This document shows, piece by piece, positions 10,006 through 20,548 of a stretch of 64,000 bases of DNA. The stretch covers positions 39,114,141 to 39,178,140 of the forward strand of contig CM055095.1 of the NCBI GenBank assembly GCA_029204225.1, written 5' to 3'. A program made the translations under genes and the position numbers. The notes beneath the pieces are model-generated. The model was not told where the DNA came from, searched no databases, and saw only the letters and a program-made list of their open reading frames with translations. Origin of the DNA: Diphasiastrum complanatum. Its lineage: Eukaryota > Streptophyta > Lycopodiopsida > Lycopodiales > Lycopodiaceae. Numbering within the stretch: position 1 is the stretch's first letter; every line of letters starts with the position of its first letter.

Positions 10006-11864
10006 GCTTGATGAAGGAATTTTTGCTCAAAGTTTTGGTGAGCAAATCTGCAATACAAGATGATGTGTCAATGTGCTCCAAGTAGATTTCCCCTCCAATG
10101 AGCTTCTCTCTCACGAAGTGATGTGCAACCTCAATGTGTTTGCTCCTTGCATGGAATATTGGATTGTTGGCAAGGGCTTGTGCTGAAATATTGTCACACA
10201 TGATCATAGGTAGATCATCTTTTTTTATTATCTTTAGCTCCACTAGCAACTCTTGATCCAAAGCACTTCTTTTGTTGTAGTAGTAATTGCCTTATATTTA
10301 GCTTCACAAGATGAGAGTGATATAGTATCTTGATTTTTGGAAAGCCAAGATATCAAGTTTCCTCCAAGATATATGACATATGCACTTGTAGATTTCCGAT
10401 CTGCTTTATCACTTGCAAACTCTGAGTCAGAATAGCCAACTATAGAAAGATCTTCACTTTTATATAACAAACCATAATCATAAGTTGAAGATATGTACCT
10501 AAGTACCCTTTTGGCCATTTTCCAATGATGAATAGTAGGATTTTGCATAGCTTGGCTCAACTTATGAATACTAAAACTTATATCAGGCCTAGTTATGGTG
10601 AGCCAAATTAAGGAGCCTATAAGACTCCTAAAAAGAGTGATGTCCACAAAGGATCTTTCATCACCTTTGTTAGGGTCTTTTACAATTCGCTCCATAGGGG
10701 TTTCAGTACTCTTACAATCTAGCATATTGAACTTCTCTAACATTGAAAGAGCATACTTGGATTGACATACAAAAGCTTTCTCATTATGGAAGTCAATCTC
10801 TAGTCCTAATATGTAATGAATTTTTCCAAGCTCTTGCATCTTGAATTCTTTTCCAAGTGCAATTTCGGTTTCCTCAACTAACTTGATACAACTTCCTATT
10901 AGGATAATATCATCAACATAAATGAGAAGAATGACAATATCTCTATCATAAAAGCTGACATACAAGGAAGGATCATAGTTACTAATATTAAATCATAGTG
11001 AATCAAGAAAAAGTGTTAAGTCGAGAATACCACGATCTTGGAGCTTGCTTTAGTCCATATAGACTTTTGAAGAGCAAGCAAACTTTGTTCTCATCTTGGA
11101 TGAACCCAATTGGTTGATCCATATAAATCTCTTCTTCTAGATATCCATTTAGAAATGCATTAGAGACATCTAGTTGAAAAACTTGCCATCTGAAAAAACA
11201 TGCAATAGAAATTATGATTCTAATTGATACCATCTTTGCAACTGGAGCAAAAGTCTCTTCATAATCAAGTCCATAAACCTAAGAAAAATAGTTTGCACAA
11301 AGTCTTGCCTTGTACTTGTTGATTGTGCCATCTTGATTATATTTGACTCGAAAAACCCATTTGCAACCAATGGTGTGCTTGTTGGATGGAAGACCACAAG
11401 CTCCCATGACTTTTTGGCAATCAATGCATCATATTCCTCTTTCATGGCTAGAAACCATTCCTTTGAGATGATAACTCCTCCTTAGACAAAAGAGCAACTT
11501 CACAAAAAGCTTGCATTCTCATAAGAATTCAACTTGAAGATTCCACCATATCTAGATCCATTAGCTAGGATCTCATCATTTTTCTTGATAAAGCAAATAA
11601 TGGAATTGAATTTTACATCCAACCACAGTCAAGCAACTTTCCAACACTTATCAAGTTCTTTGTAAGCTTAGGAACAAAAAGAACATTGGAAAGTGATATA
11701 ACTTTAGAAGAAGCAAATTTTAATGGAATGTTGCCAATCCCTTCAATAGAGCATTCATGATCATTTGCAGTATAAATAGATCTTTTAAGTCCTTTATAAG
11801 GTACAATAGAGTCAAAGGACTCCTTTGAACAACACATATGTGAAGAGGCTCCACTATCAATGTA
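10006..11864 (-). pseudogene. Element B pol remnant: RNase H, RT, partial protease
   Basis: 10243-10965 is an open 240-codon RT C-terminal/RNase H segment with LLIYVDDIILIG, where the YVDD catalytic motif is intact, and EAKYKAIT. 11003-11233 holds the RT N-terminal part (FQLDVSNAFLNGYLEEEIYM, SLYGLKQAPRSWY). 11613-11837 is the C-terminal half of protease (ANDHECSIEGIGNIPL, LFVPKLTKNLISVGKLL). Frameshifts separate these pieces and the integrase is missing. The RNase H end at 10006-10200 has MCDNISAQALANNPIFHARSK. Confidence 0.85.
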
Positions 11865-11869
11865 CCATG

Positions 11870-12523
11870 TGTGAAGGATTTCAGATCATTCAAGATCCAA
11901 TCCATGTCCCAAATCTTTGATTACAATAAGAAGCAAACCAACAATCCTGCCAATGTAGAAAAATCAGCATCTACATACAAAATGAGATGCAAACTCTAAG
12001 AGATATTGATCAAACATGAACCAAAACATAAAATATGTTTGTTGTCCATACAATTACAGTACCCTACTGTATTTCACACGTGTGGAACCGAAAATAGCAA
12101 TAAATGATCATTCTACACACAAGATTGCAAGATAACACCAAGATAGTGCACCAATGAGTAGTAGAACCCAAAGAGAACCATGTATAATGATGAAATGAGA
12201 GATAGAAGAGAGAAGATATGTCTCTCCATGAGTTACATCCTTGTATAGAGTTTCCAAACCCTATTTGGCCACTTGGCTTTCCCTCCAAAATGTAAACCCT
12301 ACTATTTTTGGGTCTAGATTCAATGTACCCAAAGTTCAAATTTGAATCTCTCTCAAACTCGACTACCAACTTTCCCACACTTTCCAAAAGTGTTTATTGA
12401 ATGTATTTTGAACTAATATAACTTCAAAAAGTTTATCTCTAAGTCTAAAATGAGTTTTGGCCTTTTATTGACAATTTACCAATATGTGACTAAACTAGAC
12501 TAAACTAGTTGAAATCTCTCACA
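11870..12523 (-). repeat. 3' LTR of element C
   Basis: 654 bp, TGTGAAGG...CTCTCACA on the plus strand. It contains CACACGTGTG at 12075-12084. The TATA region reads TATACAAGG here, against TATAAAAGG in the 5' LTR. Confidence 0.93.
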
Positions 12524-15500
12524 CTCCCTCTTCAACTAGTTTTGGCATAGTTTTGACAATAGAACTTTGATCCAACTTTAGAATGATCTCCATCCTAAGT
12601 ATAGATCTTCTTTCTAAGGTTCTAAAGTATCGTTCATAATTGATATAGAGAATAGTGTCCAAATTGGATGCTTCACTATTTCTTACATCAATTTTACACA
12701 TCAAGATATAACTAGAACATGAAGAACCAAATAGAATGTAAATGAAATGATTCCTCCATGTTCCAAACTTTGAAATCTTTGGAAAATTACAGCAACCAAA
12801 CAATAAATGTGAGTGATGACCATTTGCTTGCTTGTCTCCTCCAACTTTGTCCTTTCTTGATATGTCTCCACCATAAAACTCCATGAATGAGCCTCCATCT
12901 CCATCTTGCCACAAGATATCATCAACACTTGATGACTTGGCCATGAATGAGTGACATAATGAACCTCCAATAGCTTCATTTCCATCAGCAAAACCAGCCA
13001 AGATTGCTAGTACAACTCCAACAATAAGATATTGCAAGACAATGTAGCTAGTTTGTCCATATCTTGACAATTTGCACACATCCACATGAAATAGCTCAAA
13101 CATGAGATAAAACAAGTAAAGTAAGCTTGAACAACACTTACTTGCTGCTCCTTTGAACTTAATTGAGTCTTCAATAAGCTGCAAAAACAGATCCATAACA
13201 TCTTTGCCAATTACCTCTCCTTTGATGCTCTTGACTAGCTCCAAATTGTCACCTTTCCTTTTGTGTTGTTGAAGCCCTTTGAGACCAACCTCTTGATCTT
13301 CCTCTTGATCATCAAAGTCATTGAACAAACTTTGTTTTCCAAATCCATTACTTTCTTTTCCAGTATGAAAACCATGAGAATCAATATCCACTTGCATAGC
13401 ATCATCTACACAAGAAAATTCTCCAAAACATGTGAGTAAAGCAAAATGAGTCGCTTCCACTTGCTTACCTTTCTTTTGATCATCAAAGATATCAAAGATA
13501 TGAATATCTTCAGACCTGAACCTCTGGAAATACTCCCTCTCAAACATATGATCTAGATTCAACAAGATATCATCAATGCTTGATCTTGATCTTCCATAAA
13601 GGTTAGTGAAAACAATGTCACCAATGTCACCATCATAAATCAAAAGATAGATTCCAAACTTTCCATCCAACATGATGTAGAGTAGGTGAAGATGAGTATC
13701 AAACCTAATAAATCCAGCCTTCTTGAGTCCATAACAAACCTCAATAAGCTCACCAATGAGATCTCCCTTGTCTTGAAGAAATTGCCTCTCGATTTGCTCC
13801 ATGTAGTCTTCTCTAACCAACCTTTTGCCATCTCGATCACGAATGATCAATTCACAATCATAGAATCCTTTGAGTTGATGAAGAGATGTGAGATCCATGC
13901 CTTGGATCTTCCCAAGAACTAATCTTCCATTGCTCTTTCCTTCATAAGAATCCCTCTTAATGATTTCATCATAAGAAGTAGAAACCTCAAAAACATTAGA
14001 AGCCATGAAAAATATGATTAGTACCTTCAACATAAGGATGATTGAAGTACTCTCTTTTTTCAAACAAGAACTTCTAATCAATGTTTTAGGTAATGAATCA
14101 TATGATAATGATTCTTCCTCACTATCATTCACAATGACATCATTCAAAGTACATCCTACTTTGAACTCTTCACATACTTCTCTTCTTCTTGACTTGTGAC
14201 TATCTCCCTCACTAAGTCTCTTGATAGAACCATTTGATCTACTCTCTTTATGAATACATGTGACTTCACTTGCTAGAAAAATGACTTTCTTGGACTCATC
14301 ACAAAAGAATGTAGAGGAACCACCTCCTTCATGCATGCACCTAGCAACGTCTTTTGACATATGATCAAAGAAATCATTAACAACAATCTTTTCCAAGGAA
14401 GAACCTTCACCTCCATTGATGAAGTTAGCTCTTTCCTTATCTTTTGCATGCTTGCACTTGCCATGAAGAACCTTTGAAACACCATCATTATCCTCAAGAC
14501 TAGCCAAGTTAGCACAAAGATGAACATCTCCAAGAAGCATATTAGATCTTGACCTAGATCTAGCATAAGGAAGCTTTTTAGACTTTGCATAAGATCCACC
14601 AATCTTATTGATGCTAAAAGGTAACTTTGGAAAGTTGAGACCAATCTCCTTTTCCATTCCATCCTTTTTGTTAGCCATAACAAAAGCATCAAGCTTGAAA
14701 AGTCTACCTTGTCTATTGCCCCTAGCAACCAATATTTTTTCCTTTGTAATGCAACAAACATCACCACCAAACTTTACCATGTATCCTTTCTCTATCATTT
14801 GACCAACACTTAGCAGTTTCTTTGAAAGTGAAGGAATGTAAAGAGCACCATCAAGTCTTGCTTTCCTATTAGTAGAGAGACAAATAGGAATTGAACCAAT
14901 ACCTTCAATCACACACTCACCACCATGTGAATTGGCCATGTGAATTGCTTTCTTGGCTCCATCATAAGTGACCAAAGAAGTAAAGAACTCCTTGTGACTA
15001 GTCATGTGTGAGCTAGCTCCACTATCAATCCACCATGAATCTTTGTCACCTTCACTTGATATTGGACTTGATGAACACATCAAAAGAGAATCACCACCAC
15101 CTAGACCCTCATCATTAGTAGTAAAGTTGATTTGCTTGCTACCTTCATCTCTTTGCTTCTTCAAACATTCATTTGCAAAATGCCCTTTGATTCCACAATA
15201 AAAGCATTTCAACTTAGACTTATCTTTCTTTTTGCCAAAAGAAGAAGTCTCACCTTGATCTTGCCCTTTAGACCACTTGCCTTTGCCTTTGCCCTTGAAC
15301 TTGCCTTTGATGAACATGGCATCCTCTTCATAATGAGATGTCGATGTAGATCCACCTCCTCTTGATTGAAGCCTATACTCCTCATTCACCAAGATCTCTT
15401 GCAAATCCACAATACTTGGCAAAGTCTTTTGTATAGCAAAACTTTGAACAAGATTAGCATGATCATCCAACAAGCCATTAAGTATAACTTGAACAAGTTC

Positions 15501-15938
15501 TACCTCCTTAATGCTTTCATCAATACATGCTAACTCATCATTGAATGCTTTAACTCTCAAAACAAAAGCATGGGTACTCTCTTCCTTCTTTTGCAAAATT
15601 TGAAAGATTTGCCTCCTAAGAGTAAGCACTCTTGATGTAGACTTGGATTCATAAAGCTTCTTCAAAGCTTCCCAAGCCTCCAAAGATGATGTGCACTTAG
15701 CAACTTCCTTGAGAAGTTCATTGGTAACATTCATCTTAATCATGTGTAGAGCTTTCTTTGCTCTCTTGTCATACCTCACTTGATCTTGTTGAGTTGCTGG
15801 TCTCTCCTCCAAACCTACAACAATCTCCATCAACTCATTCATCTCCAATAAGGCCTCCATCCTCACCTTCCAAGTAGAATAGTTGATTGAGGTAAGCCTA
15901 TCATTGCTCTCCAACATAGATCCACCACTTGTAGCCAT
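12519..15938 (-). CDS. Element C polyprotein: Gag, zinc knuckle, protease, novel C-terminal region
   Basis: 1139 uninterrupted codons from MATSGGSMLES; an in-frame Met 23 codons upstream exists, but MATS/MASN is the start used by the relatives. Order: UBN2-type gag (about 20-220), CCHC knuckle CFYCGIKGHFANEC (245-258), aspartic protease WWIDSGASSHMT (DSG 305-307), partial pre-integrase region. From about 430 on nothing matches a standard pol domain cleanly. A weak RT-like echo lies at about 736-810 (EVCYGLKKAG, LLIYDGDIGD, then an acidic segment like the one after YVDD), with YVDD degraded to YDGD at 768-771. Hydrophobic segments occur near 632-650, 935-952 and 963-985. The ORF ends MPKLVEEGV in the polypurine tract, as in autonomous relatives. 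A long open frame without RT activity suggests retained or only recently lost selection. Confidence 0.9.
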   Translation of the reverse strand: MATSGGSMLESNDRLTSINYSTWKVRMEALLEMNELMEIVVGLEERPATQQDQVRYDKRAKKALHMIKMNVTNELLKEVAKCTSSLEAWEALKKLYESKSTSRVLTLRRQIFQILQKKEESTHAFVLRVKAFNDELACIDESIKEVELVQVILNGLLDDHANLVQSFAIQKTLPSIVDLQEILVNEEYRLQSRGGGSTSTSHYEEDAMFIKGKFKGKGKGKWSKGQDQGETSSFGKKKDKSKLKCFYCGIKGHFANECLKKQRDEGSKQINFTTNDEGLGGGDSLLMCSSSPISSEGDKDSWWIDSGASSHMTSHKEFFTSLVTYDGAKKAIHMANSHGGECVIEGIGSIPICLSTNRKARLDGALYIPSLSKKLLSVGQMIEKGYMVKFGGDVCCITKEKILVARGNRQGRLFKLDAFVMANKKDGMEKEIGLNFPKLPFSINKIGGSYAKSKKLPYARSRSRSNMLLGDVHLCANLASLEDNDGVSKVLHGKCKHAKDKERANFINGGEGSSLEKIVVNDFFDHMSKDVARCMHEGGGSSTFFCDESKKVIFLASEVTCIHKESRSNGSIKRLSEGDSHKSRRREVCEEFKVGCTLNDVIVNDSEEESLSYDSLPKTLIRSSCLKKESTSIILMLKVLIIFFMASNVFEVSTSYDEIIKRDSYEGKSNGRLVLGKIQGMDLTSLHQLKGFYDCELIIRDRDGKRLVREDYMEQIERQFLQDKGDLIGELIEVCYGLKKAGFIRFDTHLHLLYIMLDGKFGIYLLIYDGDIGDIVFTNLYGRSRSSIDDILLNLDHMFEREYFQRFRSEDIHIFDIFDDQKKGKQVEATHFALLTCFGEFSCVDDAMQVDIDSHGFHTGKESNGFGKQSLFNDFDDQEEDQEVGLKGLQQHKRKGDNLELVKSIKGEVIGKDVMDLFLQLIEDSIKFKGAASKCCSSLLYLFYLMFELFHVDVCKLSRYGQTSYIVLQYLIVGVVLAILAGFADGNEAIGGSLCHSFMAKSSSVDDILWQDGDGGSFMEFYGGDISRKDKVGGDKQANGHHSHLLFGCCNFPKISKFGTWRNHFIYILFGSSCSSYILMCKIDVRNSEASNLDTILYINYERYFRTLERRSILRMEIILKLDQSSIVKTMPKLVEEGV
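12524..12534 (-). promoter_or_regulatory. Polypurine tract of element C
   Basis: TGAAGAGGGAG on the minus strand immediately inside the 3' LTR, the usual primer for plus-strand DNA synthesis. The same tract occurs in A, G, K and the fragments at 2656 and 29669. Confidence 0.85.
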
Positions 15939-16529
15939 GTTGAAGTGACCTGATCTTCTTCTTTCAACCTGTTCCAATGCACAAAGCACTCTCTTGAATG
16001 TCAACAAATGAACTCAAGAAGATATCACAAAGATATGGAACCTCTCAAATCTCTTCTAGCACTTCTAACTAGAAAATCAACACATAGAATAGTGAAATCT
16101 TGATCAACCTATGATCTATCCTCAATCTAATGATTCTTGACACTTACTAAGATTGAAACACACTCAAATGAAGTTCAGTAACCTCACAAACTAGAGATCC
16201 AATCAAAATTAGGGTTTTGACAAAATCACAAAAAATTGAATATCTCAAATTCTACATGCAATTTCTAGAAACTTGGTATATCTTCTTGTAGACTCCAATG
16301 AGACCTTCCTAATGCACCAAAAATCATCTAATTCCAGTAAGCCAAGTGTGAAATCGGAATTGATCAAGTATATAACCCTATATTGAGTTTTGACCTACAA
16401 AAGATCAATTCTACACATGCAAAAATGCTGATTTTTGAGTAGAGATCAATCTAGCATGCTCTAGCATTGGTAACTCCTCCAAAATCCTTGCTAAAGATGG
16501 CTGATCCTTTCATAACCTGAAACACAAGA

Positions 16530-16541
16530 GCTCTGATACCA
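16530..16541 (-). promoter_or_regulatory. Primer binding site of element C
   Basis: TGGTATCAGAGC on the minus strand directly after the 5' LTR, complementary to the 3' end of initiator methionine tRNA, the standard plant copia primer. Confidence 0.93.
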
Positions 16542-17189
16542 TGTGAAGGATTTCAGATCAATCAAGATCCAATCCATGTCCCAAATCTTTGGTTACAATA
16601 AGGAGCAAACCAACAATCCTGCCAATGTAGAAAAATCAGCATCTACATACAAAATGAGATGCAAAATCTAAGAGATATTGATCAAACATGAACCAAAATA
16701 TAAAATATGTTTGTTGTCCATACAATTACAGTACCCATTTCACACGTGTGGAACCAAAAATAGCAATAAATGATCATTCTACACACAAGATTGCAAGATA
16801 ACACCAAGATAGTGCACCAATGAGTAGTAGAACCCAAAGAGAACCATGTATAATGATGAAATGAGAGATAGAAGAGAGAAGATATGTCTCTCCATGAGTT
16901 ACATCCTTTTATAGAGTTTCCAAAACCTATTTGGCCACTTGGCTTTCCCTCCAAAATGTAAACCCTACTATTTTTGGGTCTAGATTCAATGTACCCAAAG
17001 TTCAAATTTGAATCTCTCTCAAACTCGACTACCAACTTTCCCACACTTTCCAAAAGTGTTTATTGAATGTATTTTGAGCTAATATAACTTCAAAAAGTTT
17101 ATCTCCAAGTCTAAAATGAGTTTTGGCCTCTTATTGACAATTTACCAATATGTGACTAAACTAGACTAAACTAGTTGAAATCTCTCACA
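16542..17189 (-). repeat. 5' LTR of element C
   Basis: 648 bp; it lacks 6 bp found in the 3' LTR after ACAGTACCC. In element orientation it carries an intact TATAAAAGG (complement of about 16905-16915) and CACACGTGTG at 16741-16750. Confidence 0.93.
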
Positions 17190-17194
17190 CCATG

Positions 17195-18139
17195 CTCCAT
17201 CTTTCTTGAAGAGTGATGAAGAAAAGCTTGACACCATGAGTGATCCTTCTCCATCACTTGCAATAAAATCTTCTTCTTTCTCATTAGAGAGATTTGCTTG
17301 TTTGAGTTGATTTTTCTTTTTGAAGCAATTAGAGACATAGGGCCCCTTCTTGCTACAAAGGAAACAACTGATTTTCTTCTTCTTGGCCTTTGAAGTAGAA
17401 GGATGAGATGAGTCATCCTCTTCACCATCTTTGTCTCTTTCCTTGGCTTTGTCTTTGTTGAAAACTTGAGAAAACTGGTTCTTGCTTCTTCCTTTATGCT
17501 TGTCCTTGACAAAGAGAGCTTTGTCACTTCCAATATGCTCGAGTTTGTTCATCCTAAAAAGTTTGTAACTTTGTCTAGCTTCTTTAGAGATGAGAATTCC
17601 TTGAAGAGTTTCTAAATTGGGCAACTCCTCCTTAATGGCAAAGGATTTAACAAGATTATCATAGTCTTCTTTTAAGCCATTTAGAATGACTTGTACTAGC
17701 TCATCTTGATTGATTGTGCACCAACACAAGCAAGCTCCCTATGAAGATCTTTTACTCTCAGAACATAATTTGATGCACTCTCCTCACTTCTTTGAAAACT
17801 TTGAAAAATATGATTTCTAAGAGGGAGTATTCTAGAAGTGTTCTTAGCTTCATAGATGGACTTAAGTGCATCCCAAGCATCTTTGGCAGTGGTGCAAGAT
17901 CCTATTTCTTTTAAAATCTCATTAGAGACATTCATTTTAATGAAGTGTAGAGCCATTCTAGCTCTCTTCCTATACTTTGGTATTTCAAGCTGTGCTTGAG
18001 GCTCCTCCTCAATACCAAGTACTATGTCCATAACATCCTGGAGTATAAGAATAGACTCCATCCTTACCTTCCATATTGAGTAATTAGAGGTACTTAGTCT
18101 TTCACTTGCTTCTAGGAGATATCATCCCACAGATGCCAT
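17195..18139 (-). pseudogene. Element B gag remnant
   Basis: Starts at an ATG near 18139 (MASVG) with an early TGA, then YLLEASERLSTSNYSIWKVRMESI and the UBN2 gag region in 17696-18061 (MALHFIKMNVSNEILKEIG). A frameshift leads to 17166-17729 with a CCHC-like knuckle (CFLCSKKGPYVSNC, in which the usual GH is GP) and a C-terminus stopped at KKDGAW, where element C is inserted just before the protease core. Confidence 0.85.
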
Positions 18140-18702
18140 ATTGTGAAGACTTCTTGTTATTGAACAATTATATGTTTGAGCTTGTTCCAATCAGACTTGA
18201 TGTTGCTACTCTCTTTCACTATAGGTATTTTCAAGGGTGTGCTACATGTGACAAACTTGAAACTATATTTGAGCTAGATCTCAAATATTCCACAAAACAT
18301 GATAATCTAGATCAGTCTCTCAAAATGGATTGCGGCACATAGACAAGTTTGAATTCTACTTTTGGCACATGTTACAAAAGAAAAAACTAATGATTCACAA
18401 AAGGCTCAAAGGTGTTCAATAAGATCAAACTTTGTCTTAATCTTCAGTTTCTTGTGTTGGATACTCAAAACAATGGATTAAAAATCAAGCAAGATGTGGC
18501 GCAAGCGAGGGAGAGAGACTGTTTCGTTTTCGTCTTCTCTCCTCTGATTCGCGAACAATTTTCTTTCTTTGAATTTTCTTTTTCATGCGGAAGCCCTTAC
18601 AGGATCCCAGACACTCGACTACGCATCACAAAACATATTTTATTCTAGCAATCAAGAGACACAGCACAAGGCCAAGAGATACACGAAATAGAACGACTAT
18701 AT
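18140..18702. other. No gene recognised
   Basis: Leader-like DNA upstream of the element B gag, then T-rich sequence. No PBS or LTR terminus for B could be placed. ORFs here (up to 78 codons) have no recognisable domain. Confidence 0.4.
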
Positions 18703-19275
18703 TGTCAGTTTGGTTTTAGAGTGAGATCGTCAGTGTCTCGCTCGTTGGCGGATTGACTCTCTGCTCTTTCGTTGTGTTCTGCTCGTTGGCAGACTTTCAT
18801 GCACAAGTATGGTATTTTGCCTTCTTACTCTATTCACTACATCTCTCTCTGTTTCTTACAGATCTCTGTATTCACTATCTCTCTTCTTCTAGTTATGATC
18901 CAGAGAGGATCGTTTATACCTCCATTGTGTGGAGTTTACAAGATAGGAAAATGTAGAATTACAAGACTAGTTAACGCTAATCAACTAGTTAGTTAGTCTT
19001 CGTCGTTGCTATTCATTTCAGTTGGGCACGAAGCCCGCTGAGCTGCCAGCTGGCAGCTCAGAGGATTTTTCTTCGTTTGTTTCATTCTTTTGATTTCTTT
19101 TCGTAGTCTTCATTCTGCGCCCCTTTGCGGTTTGCGGTCCTGGAGGTCTATTTATGATTCGCGAATCGTTCGTGCTTCGAGTCAAAGATACGTTAACTGT
19201 CGCGAATTGTTCTCGTTCGACCTTTGTGTCTTGTTTGTGTTGTGACAAAGTTGCAGGAGTTCACCATTTCTGACA
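18703..19275 (-). repeat. LTR of element D (3' LTR)
   Basis: About 573 bp. Shared words with 55886-56460 (for example TCTGCTCGTTGGC and GCTGCCAG) show it is a repeat family. The inner end is followed by CTCCCTCTTGAATCTTGCAG, the polypurine tract in reverse complement. Confidence 0.75.
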
Positions 19276-20225
19276 CTCCCTCTTGAATCTTGCAGCTTTG
19301 TTCGTTCAATCCAATTGTCTCTCTTTGCTTGGTAAAGAGTGGCTTGTCGAGCGGTTTTGTGAGGAGATTTGCAATCATACTTTATGATTTTATGAACTGG
19401 ACCTGGAGCTCTCCTTTCGAGATCAAATCTCGAATGTGATGGTACTTCAGAGGAATGTGCTTCGTCTTTGAATGGAAGACATGATCCTGGGACAGATAGA
19501 TGGCACTCTAGGAGTCCATCATCATCGTGTTTGGCCCCTCTTGTGGTATCTCGATTGCCTCCAACATCATTCGCAACCACACTACCTCATTCACCACTTT
19601 TGAGGCTGCGACATACTCAGCTTCGCAAGAGGATTGAGCTACCAGGGTTTGCTTTTTGCATATCCAGCTGATTGCAGCTCTGCACGCTATTGTACATCCC
19701 CCAGTAATGGACTTGCTGTCATCTTTGCAGCTCGCCCAACTCGCATCACTGTAGTAATGCAGCTCGAATCATTTCTCTTTGTTTCTAGCTCTATAGGTGA
19801 ATCCAATATTCTAGGTACCCTTCAGATACTGTAGGATTCGTTGGGCCATTTGCCAATTTGCTAGACTAGGATTGGAACAGAATCGGCTCAATGCGTAAAT
19901 AGAGAAGGCCAGATCTGGTCTGGTACAAATTGTCAAGCACATCAGACTCCCGATTAAGTTCTGGTTGGGTATACCTGCCATCTTCTATTCTTCCTCTTCT
20001 GTTTTTGGGCAATCTTGTTTCGTGAGATTGTCTCCAACTATCATTGGTGTGGCTTTCTCTTTGCAGTCCATCATGTGGTACTACTTCAGCACTTTTGTGG
20101 CGTATTCTGACTGACTCAAGTGCATTTTGCCATTTATTCGATCTCTTCTGATCTCCAACCCTAGGCATTTTGTTGCTTCTCCAAGATCTGTGATTTCGTA
20201 GCTTTTATAAATCTAACTCTTTGTG
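19276..20225 (-). pseudogene. Element D RT C-terminus and RNase H, degenerate
   Basis: Read across frames, the minus strand gives the copia signatures IGSLMCLTICTRPDLAFSIY, SSCEAEYVAASKVVNEVVWL, HVFHSKTKHIPLKYHHIRD and MIANLLTKPLDKPLF in the right order. Several in-frame stops and small frameshifts break the reading, so it is dead. Confidence 0.8.
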
Positions 20226-20548
20226 TCTTTGATCAGCATCAAGGAAGTTCCTATCATCGGTTGGAGGTGATAAAGGAGCCGGAGACCGTAATATTGCGGT
20301 CTACTGCAGTTGGATACAGTTTCACTGTGCAAGGAGGTCACTACAGATCAATGCTGTCATTTGCGTTGAATGTGATCTCGTTTTCAATAGTGAAATAGAG
20401 AGATAAATTGTCGAATAGATCGTTAATGCAGGCTGTGGTTTTGGAATAGGCTGTGCATATCCGGTCTGATCGTTGGTGGAACTGTCTAGGGGCTAGCGTG
20501 GATCTGGGTCGATGGAAGTAGACCGTCTATTGACAGTTGTCTGAGGCT

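Larger units (their letters stand above)
11870..17189 (-). mobile_element. Element C: complete non-autonomous copia with Gag-PR and novel tail
   Basis: 5320 bp, complete: 3' LTR 11870-12523, polypurine tract, one long ORF, leader, primer site 16530-16541, 5' LTR 16542-17189, CCATG duplications outside. The LTRs differ by a 6-bp indel and scattered substitutions, so the insertion is fairly recent. It has gag and protease but no recognisable working integrase, reverse transcriptase or RNase H; the ORF continues instead into about 700 residues of novel sequence. It must be mobilised in trans, most plausibly by a G- or K-like autonomous relative sharing the same primer site and polypurine tract. 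Confidence 0.93.
11865..17194. repeat. Target-site duplication CCATG flanking element C
   Basis: CCATG at 11865-11869 and again at 17190-17194, directly abutting the outer ends of the two element C LTRs. A 5-bp duplication is the hallmark of LTR-retrotransposon integrase. Removing C plus one copy joins the protease-coding sequence of B. Confidence 0.93.
10006..18139 (-). mobile_element. copia element B, split by element C
   Basis: Minus-strand copia of a different subfamily. The 3' part (RNase H, RT, part of protease) is at 10006-11864 and the 5' part (gag) at 17195-18139; between them sits the complete element C. Joining the sides restores the protease codons W-Y-I-D-S-G around one copy of CCATG. 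B lacks its 3' LTR (fused to A at about 10005) and its integrase (direct jump from protease/pre-integrase to RT near 11500). No clear 5' LTR is seen beyond 18139. Confidence 0.85.
18703..20225 (-). mobile_element. copia element D: LTR plus RT/RNase H relic
   Basis: LTR at 18703-19275 (TGTCAG...TCTGACA) with the polypurine tract GAGGGAG inside it, followed on the minus strand by RNase H and RT C-terminal sequence up to about 20225. It is truncated on the 5' side by element F. A second LTR of this family stands alone at 55886-56460. Confidence 0.8.

Noticed and set aside
15939-16007. Upstream start for the element C ORF
   Set aside because: The additional 23 residues are not found in K or B, whose proteins begin at the MASN/MASV equivalent.
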